A DNA stretch of 36,015 bases from contig JANQEJ010000242.1 in NCBI GenBank assembly GCA_028278425.1, positions 1-36,015 of the forward strand, in the 5' to 3' direction. Numbering within the stretch: position 1 is the stretch's first letter; each line of letters begins with the position of its first letter. The stretch is from Planctomycetota bacterium. Lineage in GTDB: Bacteria > Planctomycetota > UBA1135 > GCA-002686595. The position numbers and the translations under genes are program-made. This document shows positions 24,921-32,033 of this stretch, in pieces. The notes beneath the pieces are model-generated. The model was given only the letters and a program-made list of their open reading frames with translations, did no database searches and was not told where the DNA came from.

Positions 24921-25613
24921 CTAGGCGGCGTCGTCGGGCTTCGCGCCGCCGAGACGCCGCATCATCGCGGTGCGCCGCACGTCCACGTAGGCCCGCACGC
25001 GCTCGCGCTGCTCCTCGAACCCCTCCGCCTCGGGATGGAACCGGATGCCGTACTGGACCGCGGCCCCGACGAGCCGGCGGTAGCGCACCTCGCCGCTGAA
25101 CCCGATCTGCGCGTCGCACCCCGGCAACCGCAACGCGATCTCGAAGGTGTCGCTCCCCGCCAGCGCCCACTCCTCCTCTTTGTTGATCAGGGCGGAGAGC
25201 CCGCCCTCCGAGATGTCGTTCAAGAGCGCGGCGGTGCGCCCCTCCTTCCCTTTCGGCCGCAGGGTGATGCGCACCGGGTGGAACGGGTCGGGCGTCACGC
25301 GGAACCAGTGGCGGCGCTGGATCGCTCCGTAGAGCGCGGTGCCGTCGGCCCGGTCGAGTTGGAACTGGTAGCACCGCGCGCCGTCGTCCTCCTCCTCGCG
25401 GTACGCCACCCAGGCCCGCACCGTGGCGGTGCCGGTGAAGCGCAGGCCGGTGAAGAGGAGGTTCACCTGCTGGCCGACCGCCAGGAGCGGCGCCTGCTCG
25501 GCGGGGAAGTCGGCCCACGCCTCGGTGACCGAGATCTCGCGCACCGGAGCCGTGAAGTATTGCCCCTCGTCGATGTCGATCGACAGGAACAGGTCGGGGA
25601 TGGGCTCGGTCAT
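24921..25613 (-). CDS. PilZ-domain protein (candidate c-di-GMP effector)
   Basis: A 230-residue soluble protein. The PilZ signature is complete: Arg101-x3-Arg105 (QRRHWFRV) and Asp133-x-Ser135-x2-Gly138 (NDISEGGLSAL), followed by the beta-barrel strands FEIALRLPG, GFSGEVRYRRL and VQYGIRFHP. These motifs bind cyclic di-GMP. The first 90 residues (VREISVTEAWADFPAEQAPL, then VGQQVNLLFTGLRF) look like a YcgR-N or degenerate PilZ-like barrel lacking the Arg motif, so the protein has a YcgR-like two-barrel design. No flagellar or synthase gene is adjacent; the downstream process controlled by c-di-GMP is unknown. Confidence 0.9.
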   Translation of the reverse strand: MTEPIPDLFLSIDIDEGQYFTAPVREISVTEAWADFPAEQAPLLAVGQQVNLLFTGLRFTGTATVRAWVAYREEEDDGARCYQFQLDRADGTALYGAIQRRHWFRVTPDPFHPVRITLRPKGKEGRTAALLNDISEGGLSALINKEEEWALAGSDTFEIALRLPGCDAQIGFSGEVRYRRLVGAAVQYGIRFHPEAEGFEEQRERVRAYVDVRRTAMMRRLGGAKPDDAA

Positions 25614-25676
25614 CGGGTTTGCCCTGGGCAGGAGGGCGAACCGATGATCGGCACGCTCGCCGAAGAACCTGAACAG

Positions 25677-25698
25677 GGTTTCCGCCGCCCCGGAAACC
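25677..25698 (-). terminator. Candidate terminator hairpin after radical SAM gene
   Basis: A perfect 8-base stem GGTTTCCG (25677-25684)/CGGAAACC (25691-25698) with a six-base loop lies 6 bases beyond the stop codon of the minus-strand radical SAM gene. There is no long T-tract, but position and perfection favour termination or mRNA 3'-end protection. Confidence 0.5.
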
Positions 25699-25703
25699 GC
25701 TTC

Positions 25704-27272
25704 CTAGTCCATGTGCGCCACGACCCGCTCGTCCCCCATCTGGAGGCTCAGGGCCAGCTCTTTCTTGGGCCCGGCGAAGCGGTCGAAGTAGCGCGCGAAA
25801 ATGGTCTCGTAGACCCGCAGCACGCCCTTGGTGGAGAGCCGGTAGGCGAAGTCCACCCAGGCCCAGTAGCGCGGCCCGCTAAGGCCCTGGGCGTGGGCGT
25901 AGATCTTGGCCTGCTCGGCGCACATGTACTCCGACCAGAGCATGTACATGATCAGGTAGGGCTTCGCGAGGAGCCGCGATCCCACCGCCCGCCGCGCGAT
26001 CTTCTCCGTCCAGGGGAAGCGCACCACGATCGGGAACCACTTGTGGATGTTCTCGAGGATGTGCTTGTTCTCGAACTGGATCGAAGAGGTGCGGTTGAAC
26101 TTGACCGGGAAGTCGTCGTAGCCCGCGATCGCGTAGCCCATCTCCTGGGCCATCTCGTTGATGTCGAACTCGGGGTACGGCTGCATGATCGACACCAGGG
26201 GGTGGTCGACCTGGCACTCGATGTTGAGCTTGATCGTCTCCCACTCGTCCTCGAGCGTGCCTCCGGGCCCGCCGATCATGTTCAGCGATCCCAGCCGGAT
26301 GCCGTATTTCTTGATCCAGCGCGCCGAGTCGACGAGCTGCTTGCGCGTTGTGTTCTTGCGGAAGACGGCGTTGCGGACGTAGTCGTTCGCGGCCTCGAAG
26401 GCGATCCGCGCGTAGACGCAGCCGGCCTTGGCGAGCATCTCGATGTGCCTCTCCGTCGTCATGTTCGCCATCAGGATGACGTCGAACGGCAGGCCGACCT
26501 CTTTCGGGTAGCGCTCGCAGAACTCCTCCAGCCAGTCGTTCCGCAGGTTGAAGATGTCGTCCAGGAAGTGCACGAACTTCAACGGGTACTTCTCGCGGAC
26601 GGCCTTGATTTCGGCGATGACGTGCGAAACCGAGCGTTTCCGCGTGTATTCCTTGTTGCGCGCGCCGTAGACCTTCTTCTTCCACGCGTGGTGGAAGCAG
26701 AAGGAGCAGTTCATCGGGCAGCCGCGCTGCGTCACGAACACCTTGCGGTCCGAGTTGCGGTAGATCGCGCCCGCCTCGTACACGACGTCGCGGTCGGGGA
26801 AGCCGAGCTCGTCGAGGTCCTGCACCAGCGGCCGCTGGCAGTTCTTGACGATCTCGCCGTCGGGCTTGCGGAACCAGAAGTTCTCGGTGTCGTAGAAGTC
26901 CTCGCCGGCCTCGATCTTGTTCAGGAGCTCGACGACCGCTAGCTCACCCTCGCCGCGACAGATCGCGTCGGCCTCCGGCGTCGTCTCCAGGTACTCCGGC
27001 GAGAACGTCGGGTGCGCGTTGCCGAAGATGCTGAAGACCTTCGGGATGACCTGCTTCACCTTGCGGTTGATGTCCGCGTAGAAGAGGTGCATCCCCGTCG
27101 TCACCGAGTAGCAGACGACGTCCGGGTCGTACTCGACGATCTTCTCGAGCCACTTCTTGTCGGGGATGAAGAGCGCCTTCGCCTCGTGGCCGGCGTCCTT
27201 GATGGCGCGCGACACCCACATCATTCCCAGCATCTCCTGGGGGAGGTATTCGCTGAGGAAGAGGACCTTCAT
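25704..27272 (-). CDS. B12-binding-type radical SAM protein
   Basis: A 522-residue radical SAM enzyme. The iron-sulfur cluster motif Cys185-x3-Cys189-x2-Cys192 (RGCPMNCSFC) is intact, followed by radical SAM barrel segments (KFVHFLDDIFNLR, CVYARIAFEAANDYV, RLGSLNMIGGPGG). The N-terminal 150 residues have the B12-binding fold pattern (MKVLFLSEYLPQE, VVCYSVTTG, IFGNAHPTF, ADAICRGEGE) but lack the DxHxxG cobalt-ligand motif, as in many base-off members. The C-terminal about 120 residues are aromatic and amphipathic. Such enzymes methylate or rearrange lipids, tetrapyrroles or antibiotics; the substrate is not inferable. The next gene in the same direction upstream is a GT4 glycosyltransferase, so a role in envelope glycolipid modification is possible. 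Confidence 0.9.
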   Translation of the reverse strand: MKVLFLSEYLPQEMLGMMWVSRAIKDAGHEAKALFIPDKKWLEKIVEYDPDVVCYSVTTGMHLFYADINRKVKQVIPKVFSIFGNAHPTFSPEYLETTPEADAICRGEGELAVVELLNKIEAGEDFYDTENFWFRKPDGEIVKNCQRPLVQDLDELGFPDRDVVYEAGAIYRNSDRKVFVTQRGCPMNCSFCFHHAWKKKVYGARNKEYTRKRSVSHVIAEIKAVREKYPLKFVHFLDDIFNLRNDWLEEFCERYPKEVGLPFDVILMANMTTERHIEMLAKAGCVYARIAFEAANDYVRNAVFRKNTTRKQLVDSARWIKKYGIRLGSLNMIGGPGGTLEDEWETIKLNIECQVDHPLVSIMQPYPEFDINEMAQEMGYAIAGYDDFPVKFNRTSSIQFENKHILENIHKWFPIVVRFPWTEKIARRAVGSRLLAKPYLIMYMLWSEYMCAEQAKIYAHAQGLSGPRYWAWVDFAYRLSTKGVLRVYETIFARYFDRFAGPKKELALSLQMGDERVVAHMD

Positions 27273-27332
27273 CCGGGTGTGGCGTCGGCGAAGCGGGAGG
27301 CTTGGAGGGGGGGTCGAGGAGGCTGCGATTCA

Positions 27333-27338
27333 AGTATA
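27333..27338 (-). promoter_or_regulatory. Candidate -10 element of the radical SAM gene
   Basis: TATACT on the complement (five of six matches to TATAAT) lies 61 bases upstream of the start at 27272. A matching -35 at 16-18 bases is not obvious. Confidence 0.3.
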
Positions 27339-27411
27339 TCGGCCATCCGACGCTGCGGAGGCCAATCCGCGGCCGGGGAGGTTATGAAACTTTCTAGCTC
27401 CCGACCAGCTT

Positions 27412-27441
27412 GCCGGGCGCGGGAAGGCCTCCCGGGCCGGC
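27412..27441 (-). terminator. Candidate hairpin after GT4 gene
   Basis: Two stacked stems, GCCGG/CCGGC (27412-27416 with 27437-27441) and CGGGA/TCCCG (27420-27424 with 27430-27434), flank a small internal loop directly at the stop codon of the minus-strand glycosyltransferase. No T-tract is present. Confidence 0.3.
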
Positions 27442-28604
27442 TAGCCCCCCGCGGCCGTCTTCAACACGCCTTCGACGAGCGGAAAGGTCTCCCCCCGCGT
27501 GAAGCGCTCCGACCGGCGCGCGCCCTCGGCCGCGAACCGGGCGCGGAGCTCCGGGTCGTCGAGGAGCCGCTCCAGCGCCGCCGTCAGCCCGGCGTCGTCG
27601 CGCGGCGACACGAGCAGCCCGTTCTCGCCGTCGGCCACGACCTCGGGGTTCCCGCAGACCCCGGTGCAGACGACCGGGGTCTTCAGGACCGACACCTCGA
27701 GCAGGGTGTGGGAGAGCCCCTCGTACTCGCTGTTCAGCACGAAGACGTCGGCGGCGCGGATCCAGAGCGGGATCCGCTCGTGGGGGACGTTGCCGAGGAA
27801 ATGCGCGCGGTCCGCCAGGCCGAGCTCGGCGGCGAGGCCCTTCCACGCCTCCAGCATGTCCCCGTCGCCCGCGACGTAGAGGTGCACGTCTTCCGGAAGC
27901 TCCGCCAGCGCGCGCAGGATCCCGTCCACGCCCTTCCAGACCATCAGCCGGCAGATCGTGAGCAGGTAGCGGCGCCCCTCGGTCGGGATCTCCAGCTTCC
28001 GGCGCGCCTCGTCGCGGGTGAGCTCCGCGTCCTCCGGGTCGACCCCGTGGTAGGCGTTGAAGATCTTCACCGCCTTGGCCGGATCCTGCCCGTAGCGCTG
28101 AACCGCGATCTGCCGCAGGAACTCCGAACAGGCGATGATGTTCTCGCACCAGCTCCACCAGCGCTTCTGGAGGCGCTGGACGAGCCGCACCTTCCAGCCG
28201 TAGCGCTTCTCGCCGAAGACGACGATGTTGTCGTCGCCGATCCAGCCCTTGCGGTGCGAGATCTCCCAGGCGCCGTCGACCATCATGCGGATCACGACCG
28301 GTTTGCCGCGCAGCCGCGCGGCGAGGACGTGCAAGAGCGCCAGGTGTTCTTGCACGTACACGACGTCCGCGCGCTTGGCCTCGCGCAGGACCGCGAAGAA
28401 GGCCTTGAGGTAGCGCAGCGGCAGCGGGCCGCGGGCGATCGACTTCACCGGGAAGGGAAACCCCTTCGGGTCCGGGTCCGAGCAGAAGGCGACGACCTCG
28501 ACCTCGTGCCCGCGCTCCAGGAGGTAGCGCCCGAGGCTCGGCACGTACACGGCGGGCCCCCCGAGGTCCGGCGGAAAGACCGGCGAGGTGATCAGGACGC
28601 GCAC
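27441..28604 (-). CDS. GT4-family glycosyltransferase
   Basis: A 387-residue GT-B fold glycosyltransferase, GTG-initiated. The N-terminal Rossmann half begins MRVLITSPVFPPDLGGPAVY, with a Gly-Gly loop for the acceptor side. The C-terminal half has LLTICRLMVWKGVDGILRAL, VHLYVAGDGDM and the retaining-enzyme E-x7-E region in YEGLSHTLLEVSVLKTPVV, which binds the nucleotide sugar. Members add hexoses to lipopolysaccharide, exopolysaccharide or glycolipids; the sugar is unknown. No signal or membrane segment is visible, so it acts at the cytoplasmic membrane face. It is downstream of purF on the same strand, but the two are separated by a 178-base palindrome. Confidence 0.92.
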   Translation of the reverse strand: MRVLITSPVFPPDLGGPAVYVPSLGRYLLERGHEVEVVAFCSDPDPKGFPFPVKSIARGPLPLRYLKAFFAVLREAKRADVVYVQEHLALLHVLAARLRGKPVVIRMMVDGAWEISHRKGWIGDDNIVVFGEKRYGWKVRLVQRLQKRWWSWCENIIACSEFLRQIAVQRYGQDPAKAVKIFNAYHGVDPEDAELTRDEARRKLEIPTEGRRYLLTICRLMVWKGVDGILRALAELPEDVHLYVAGDGDMLEAWKGLAAELGLADRAHFLGNVPHERIPLWIRAADVFVLNSEYEGLSHTLLEVSVLKTPVVCTGVCGNPEVVADGENGLLVSPRDDAGLTAALERLLDDPELRARFAAEGARRSERFTRGETFPLVEGVLKTAAGG

Positions 28605-28621
28605 GCCGGCAGTGTCGGCTT

Positions 28622-28799
28622 AGCCGACGTCCCTCACCAGGATTTGCCGAGATCGTCGCAAACGCCGCCAGATTGCGGCTTCGCGACCGAGAAGCGCGGA
28701 GTCGACCTTTGCGGGTCGTCGAGCACTTCGAGGGAGTGAAGTCGCGAGCTGGCGAGCGGATGCGGCGATCTCGGTGAATCCTGGTGAGGGACGGCGGCT
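28622..28799. repeat. Long imperfect palindrome between purF and GT4 gene
   Basis: The outer arms (28622-28655 and 28766-28799, 34 bases each) are complementary at 31 of 34 positions by my count. The next about 45 bases inward on each side still match at roughly 60-65%, so the whole element can fold into one long hairpin centred near 28710. The right arm ends at the purF stop codon. It may be a MITE-like or REP-like palindrome, two inverted copies of an about 85-base unit, or a strong 3'-end structure for purF. No transposase is present. Confidence 0.8.
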
Positions 28800-30283
28800 T
28801 ACTCCGGCGTGAAGGAGAAGATCTTCTGGCTGCTTTTGCGCTCGCCCTCGATGGTCTCGAGCACCTCCGGCGTGATGTCCCCGGTGGGGTACTCGCCGGT
28901 GAAGCAGGCGTTGCAGAACTCGGTCAGCTTCGGGTTCCCCGCCGTCGCGGCCCCGTTCATCGCCTCGCGGTCCAGATAGACCACGTGGTCCGCCTCGAGC
29001 ACCTGGGCCACCTCCTGGACCGTCCGCCCGCCGGCGACGAACTCGGTCTTCGTGGCCATGTCGATCCCGTAGGGGCACGGCGAGGTGAGCGGCGGGCTCG
29101 TGATCGCCATGTAGACCTTCGTCGCGCCGGCCTCCCGCGCCATCCGGACGATGCGCTTGGCCGTGTTGCCCCGCACGATCGAGTCGTCGACCAGGAGGAC
29201 GTTCTTGCCCTCGAACTCCAGCGGGATCGCGTTGAGCTTGCGCCGCACCGACGTCCGCCGCGAGTGCTGGCTCGGCATGATGAAGGTGCGCCCGATGTAG
29301 CGGTTCTTGACGAGCCCCTCGCGGTACGGAACGCCGAGCGCGCCCGCCATCGCCATCGCCGCGTCGCGCGACGAGTCCGGGATCGGGATCACGACGTCCG
29401 GCTTCGGCGCGCCGGTCTTCTCCCACTGCTCGGCCAGCGCCTGCCCGAAGCGGATCCGCGTCTTGTAGACCGAGATCTCGTCCAGCATCGAATCCGGCCG
29501 GGCGAAGTAGACGAGCTCGAAGATGCAGGGCCGGTGCGGCTTGTCCGCGAGCTTGCGGCGGTGCACGTTGCGCTCGCCGTCGACCAGGATGGCCTCGCCC
29601 GCCGCGAGGTCCGAGACCGTCTCGTAGCCGATCACGTCGAGCACGACGCTCTCCGAGGCGGCCGCGTACCAGGTCCCGTCCTCGGTCTCCTTCTTGCCCA
29701 GGATCGCCGGCTTGATGCCATAGGGGTCGCGGAAGGCGACCATCCCGACGTCGGGGACGATCGCGACCACCGAGTAGGCGCCCCGGACCTCCCGGAAGAC
29801 CGCCTGGACCGCCGCGAAGACCTGCTCGGCGGTGACCGGCTGGCCCGGCCGGATCTTCTCCGAGAGCGCGCGGGCGAAGATGAAGAGGATGACCTCGAGG
29901 TCGCAGGACGAGTTCAGCCGCGTGCACGTCTGGCGCCGCGCCGCCCGCTTCAGCTCCTCGAAATTGGTGACGTTGCCGTTGTGCGCCATCGCCACCCCGA
30001 CGGGGAAGTTGACGTGGAACGGCTGCGCGTCGTCGCCGCTGCCGGTCCCCACCGTGGGGTAGCGGACGTGCCCCACGCCCAGGTTTCCGCAAAGCCGCCC
30101 CATGTCGGCCGCCGTGAAGACGTCGCGGACGAGCCCGAAGCCCTTCTTGAGATGGAAGGTGTCGGTAAACGTCGTGATGCCGGCCGCGTCCTGCCCGCGG
30201 TGCTGGACGGTCAAAAGACCCTCGTAGACCTCGGGAGCGACGTCGACCCCTTCCGGGCCGTAGATGCCGATGAAACCGCACAT
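28799..30283 (-). CDS. purF: Amidophosphoribosyltransferase
   Basis: A 494-residue enzyme that makes 5-phosphoribosylamine from PRPP and glutamine, the first committed step of purine synthesis. The start must be ATG 30283, because Cys2 of MCGFIGIYG becomes the N-terminal nucleophile after Met removal; the open frame runs 39 codons further upstream but that extension would bury it. Other hallmarks are LLTVQHRGQDAAGI and MAHNGNVTN in the glutaminase domain, the PRPP loop NVLLVDDSIVRGNT, and TSPPLTSPCPYGIDM plus FCNACFTGEYP, whose Cys residues match the iron-sulfur type found in Bacillus. No propeptide is present. It has a divergent promoter region shared with the ATPase gene. Confidence 0.97.
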   Translation of the reverse strand: MCGFIGIYGPEGVDVAPEVYEGLLTVQHRGQDAAGITTFTDTFHLKKGFGLVRDVFTAADMGRLCGNLGVGHVRYPTVGTGSGDDAQPFHVNFPVGVAMAHNGNVTNFEELKRAARRQTCTRLNSSCDLEVILFIFARALSEKIRPGQPVTAEQVFAAVQAVFREVRGAYSVVAIVPDVGMVAFRDPYGIKPAILGKKETEDGTWYAAASESVVLDVIGYETVSDLAAGEAILVDGERNVHRRKLADKPHRPCIFELVYFARPDSMLDEISVYKTRIRFGQALAEQWEKTGAPKPDVVIPIPDSSRDAAMAMAGALGVPYREGLVKNRYIGRTFIMPSQHSRRTSVRRKLNAIPLEFEGKNVLLVDDSIVRGNTAKRIVRMAREAGATKVYMAITSPPLTSPCPYGIDMATKTEFVAGGRTVQEVAQVLEADHVVYLDREAMNGAATAGNPKLTEFCNACFTGEYPTGDITPEVLETIEGERKSSQKIFSFTPE

Positions 30284-30306
30284 GGGGGGTGAGGGGAGAA
30301 CCTTCG

Positions 30307-30335
30307 ATGGTATGAGGCGGGACGAGGCAAGACAA
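30307..30335 (-). promoter_or_regulatory. Candidate purF promoter
   Basis: On the complement, TTGTCT (30330-30335) and TACCAT (30307-30312) are separated by 17 bases, each with four of six consensus matches, and lie 24 bases before the purF start. Confidence 0.3.
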
Positions 30336-30373
30336 GGGCACCGAGCAAGCACTGGGTGGAGTTGTCGGTAGGC

Positions 30374-30403
30374 TTGGAAGGGCGCCAATCGCCGTGTCAT
30401 ACT
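30374..30403 (+). promoter_or_regulatory. Candidate promoter of the ATPase/DUF4276 cassette
   Basis: TTGGAA (30374-30379) and CATACT (30398-30403) are separated by 18 bases, with TG one base before the -10 (extended -10). The ATG follows 10 bases after the -10 and has no ribosome binding site, so the transcript would be nearly leaderless. Confidence 0.35.
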
Positions 30404-30413
30404 CAGCTCGACT

Positions 30414-31343
30414 ATGCTGAAGAAGGTCTCGTTCGAGAACTATCGGTGCCTGAAGGGCGTCAAGCTGGCGCTCGCGCCGCTGACGGTCCTGGTGGGCGCG
30501 AACGCCACTGGGAAGAGTTCGATTCTCCAGGCCCTACAGTTCAAGAGAGGACTGGCGCCGCACGAGGCGTGGCAGCACGACTCGACTCAGAGGGTCCGGA
30601 TCGAGTTTGTGTTCGAGGGGAACATTCGTCTGACGAAGGTCCTTAAGGGCTCCCAGTCAGATGTGGTCTGGAATGAACCGTCTTCAGCGCGCAGGAGTCA
30701 GCTTCTACACCTGGATTTGAATCGCCTACGCAGCGCCAACCAGGCGGCCGAACAGGCGACGCTCAGTCAAGATGGAGGCAACCTGACGAACGTCTTTGCG
30801 TCCCTCGGACGTCGGCGCCAAGAGGAGCTCGCGCAGCGATTCTGCTCGCTCGTGCCGATGTTCTCCGACGTCTTCCACAAACCAACCGGAGGCGGAAATC
30901 AGGCATTCGTTTTCCAGGATCGCTGGTCTGATACGACATTTGGGCCGCACGAAGTCTCGGACGGCACGGTGCTGGTCTTGGCATACCTCTTGGCCCAGCA
31001 CCAAGAGCACCAGGTCGATCTATTGGCGATCGAAGAGCCAGAGCGAGGGCTGCACCCCTACCTCCTAGGCAAGATCGTCGACCTGTTCCGCAAGATGGCC
31101 TCCGGCGAAATCGGGACGAAGCCTGTGCAGATCGTCCTGGCCACACATTCCGCCGAAATCCTCGACCATCTTCAGCCGCAGGAAGTCCGGTTTTTGTCGC
31201 GACACCAAAAGGACGGGGGAGTAGACGTCGAAGAGATCTCGGGCTCGGAACCCAACTGGCAGCAGGCCTTCAGGGAGTACGAGGGTTCCCTGGGCAACCT
31301 GTGGCTCGCTGGCGGCCTCGGTGGCGTTCCGAACAACGGCTAG
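30414..31343 (+). CDS. OLD/RloA-like AAA ATPase, putative defence component
   Basis: A 309-residue ABC-type ATPase of the AAA_15/AAA_21 class. Walker A is GANATGKSS (residues 28-36, Lys34), the signature-like segment is EVSDGTVLVLAYL (about 180-192), Walker B is LLAIEEPERGLHP (Glu207-Glu208 with the D-loop after), and the switch His is in LATHSAEIL (His245). The domain order matches the ATPase halves of OLD nucleases, PARIS AriA, RloA and Septu PtuA, but no coiled-coil or nuclease domain is attached. Its partner starts 9 bases downstream. Codon use includes more A/T-ending and rare codons than neighbours (ATT, TTT, AGG), suggesting acquisition by transfer (impression by eye). The ATPase probably senses infection and controls the partner. 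Confidence 0.9.
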   Translation: MLKKVSFENYRCLKGVKLALAPLTVLVGANATGKSSILQALQFKRGLAPHEAWQHDSTQRVRIEFVFEGNIRLTKVLKGSQSDVVWNEPSSARRSQLLHLDLNRLRSANQAAEQATLSQDGGNLTNVFASLGRRRQEELAQRFCSLVPMFSDVFHKPTGGGNQAFVFQDRWSDTTFGPHEVSDGTVLVLAYLLAQHQEHQVDLLAIEEPERGLHPYLLGKIVDLFRKMASGEIGTKPVQIVLATHSAEILDHLQPQEVRFLSRHQKDGGVDVEEISGSEPNWQQAFREYEGSLGNLWLAGGLGGVPNNG

Positions 31344-31352
31344 CCCCGACCT

Positions 31353-32006
31353 GTGCGAATCGCCGTTCTCGCGGAGGGTGCGGGAGAGTTGGGCGCTCCC
31401 ACGACCGCTCGAGCGCCGGGACTTGTGATTCCCCCGACCGACTTCGGGCCAGCCCACGTGCTCGTTCGCCGATGCCTTCAACGCGATCGCGACCTGGATG
31501 CCCGCGAGATCGAGTTTGTCGAGCCCCTGAGAACTAGGGCCCGGGTGGCCCGTGGGAGTGACCTACTGCACCGCCCGACGCTCCGACGGCTCCTGTCGTG
31601 GCCGCGGGCAGACACACAACCTGACCTTCAGGTCGTCCTCGTCGATCAGAACGGCGACCAGACAAGGAAAGCCCATCTACAGGTGTCGGTCGACAGGCTC
31701 ATGATTCCCGAGCTGGTGATCGGAGTGGCCAGCCGCGAGTTCGAGGCATGGCTCATCAGCGATGAAGCAGCGGTGCGAGCGGCGGCCAGCAAGGACTTCT
31801 CCTTCCCGGGGAACCCGGAGGGCTTGGAGCCCCGAGCGGCGAAAGACCTGCTTCGCGGCCTGATTCGCTCCTCACCCCGCGCCGGGGAGGAGAGCATCGT
31901 GCGGCGTGAAATCGTGGAGAAACTGGATTTGGACCTTGTCGCCAAGCGGTGCCGCTCGTTCCAGAACTTTCGCGAAGACCTTCGCAACCCACCACCAACG
32001 AGCTGA
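31353..32006 (+). CDS. DUF4276-like protein with Toprim-type motifs
   Basis: A GTG-initiated protein of 217 residues. The N-terminus MRIAVLAEGAGE places Glu8 as in the first Toprim motif, LQVVLVDQNGD (Asp98 and Asp102) resembles the second acidic motif, and VASREFEAWLISDE carries the Glu-Ala-Trp segment typical of DUF4276 proteins. Toprim folds coordinate magnesium for nucleic acid cleavage. In OLD-type and PARIS or RloAB-like systems a Toprim-type effector is paired with an ATPase, either fused or adjacent, and the same arrangement is seen here with a 9-base gap. It is probably the effector. The family call is from motifs; nuclease activity is inferred. Its codon use resembles the ATPase gene, not the downstream dehydrogenase. 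Confidence 0.78.
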   Translation: MRIAVLAEGAGELGAPTTARAPGLVIPPTDFGPAHVLVRRCLQRDRDLDAREIEFVEPLRTRARVARGSDLLHRPTLRRLLSWPRADTQPDLQVVLVDQNGDQTRKAHLQVSVDRLMIPELVIGVASREFEAWLISDEAAVRAAASKDFSFPGNPEGLEPRAAKDLLRGLIRSSPRAGEESIVRREIVEKLDLDLVAKRCRSFQNFREDLRNPPPTS

Positions 32007-32033
32007 CGAGCCTCGAGGATCCGGAGTAGCTCG

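Noticed and set aside
23784..26942. A 1052-codon plus-strand open frame
   Set aside because: It runs across the tRNA-Arg and antisense to the PilZ, radical SAM and Asp-repeat genes; composition is typical of a shadow frame.
30284..30400. A 39-codon N-terminal extension of purF
   Set aside because: PurF needs its nucleophilic Cys directly after the initiator Met, which fixes the start at 30283.
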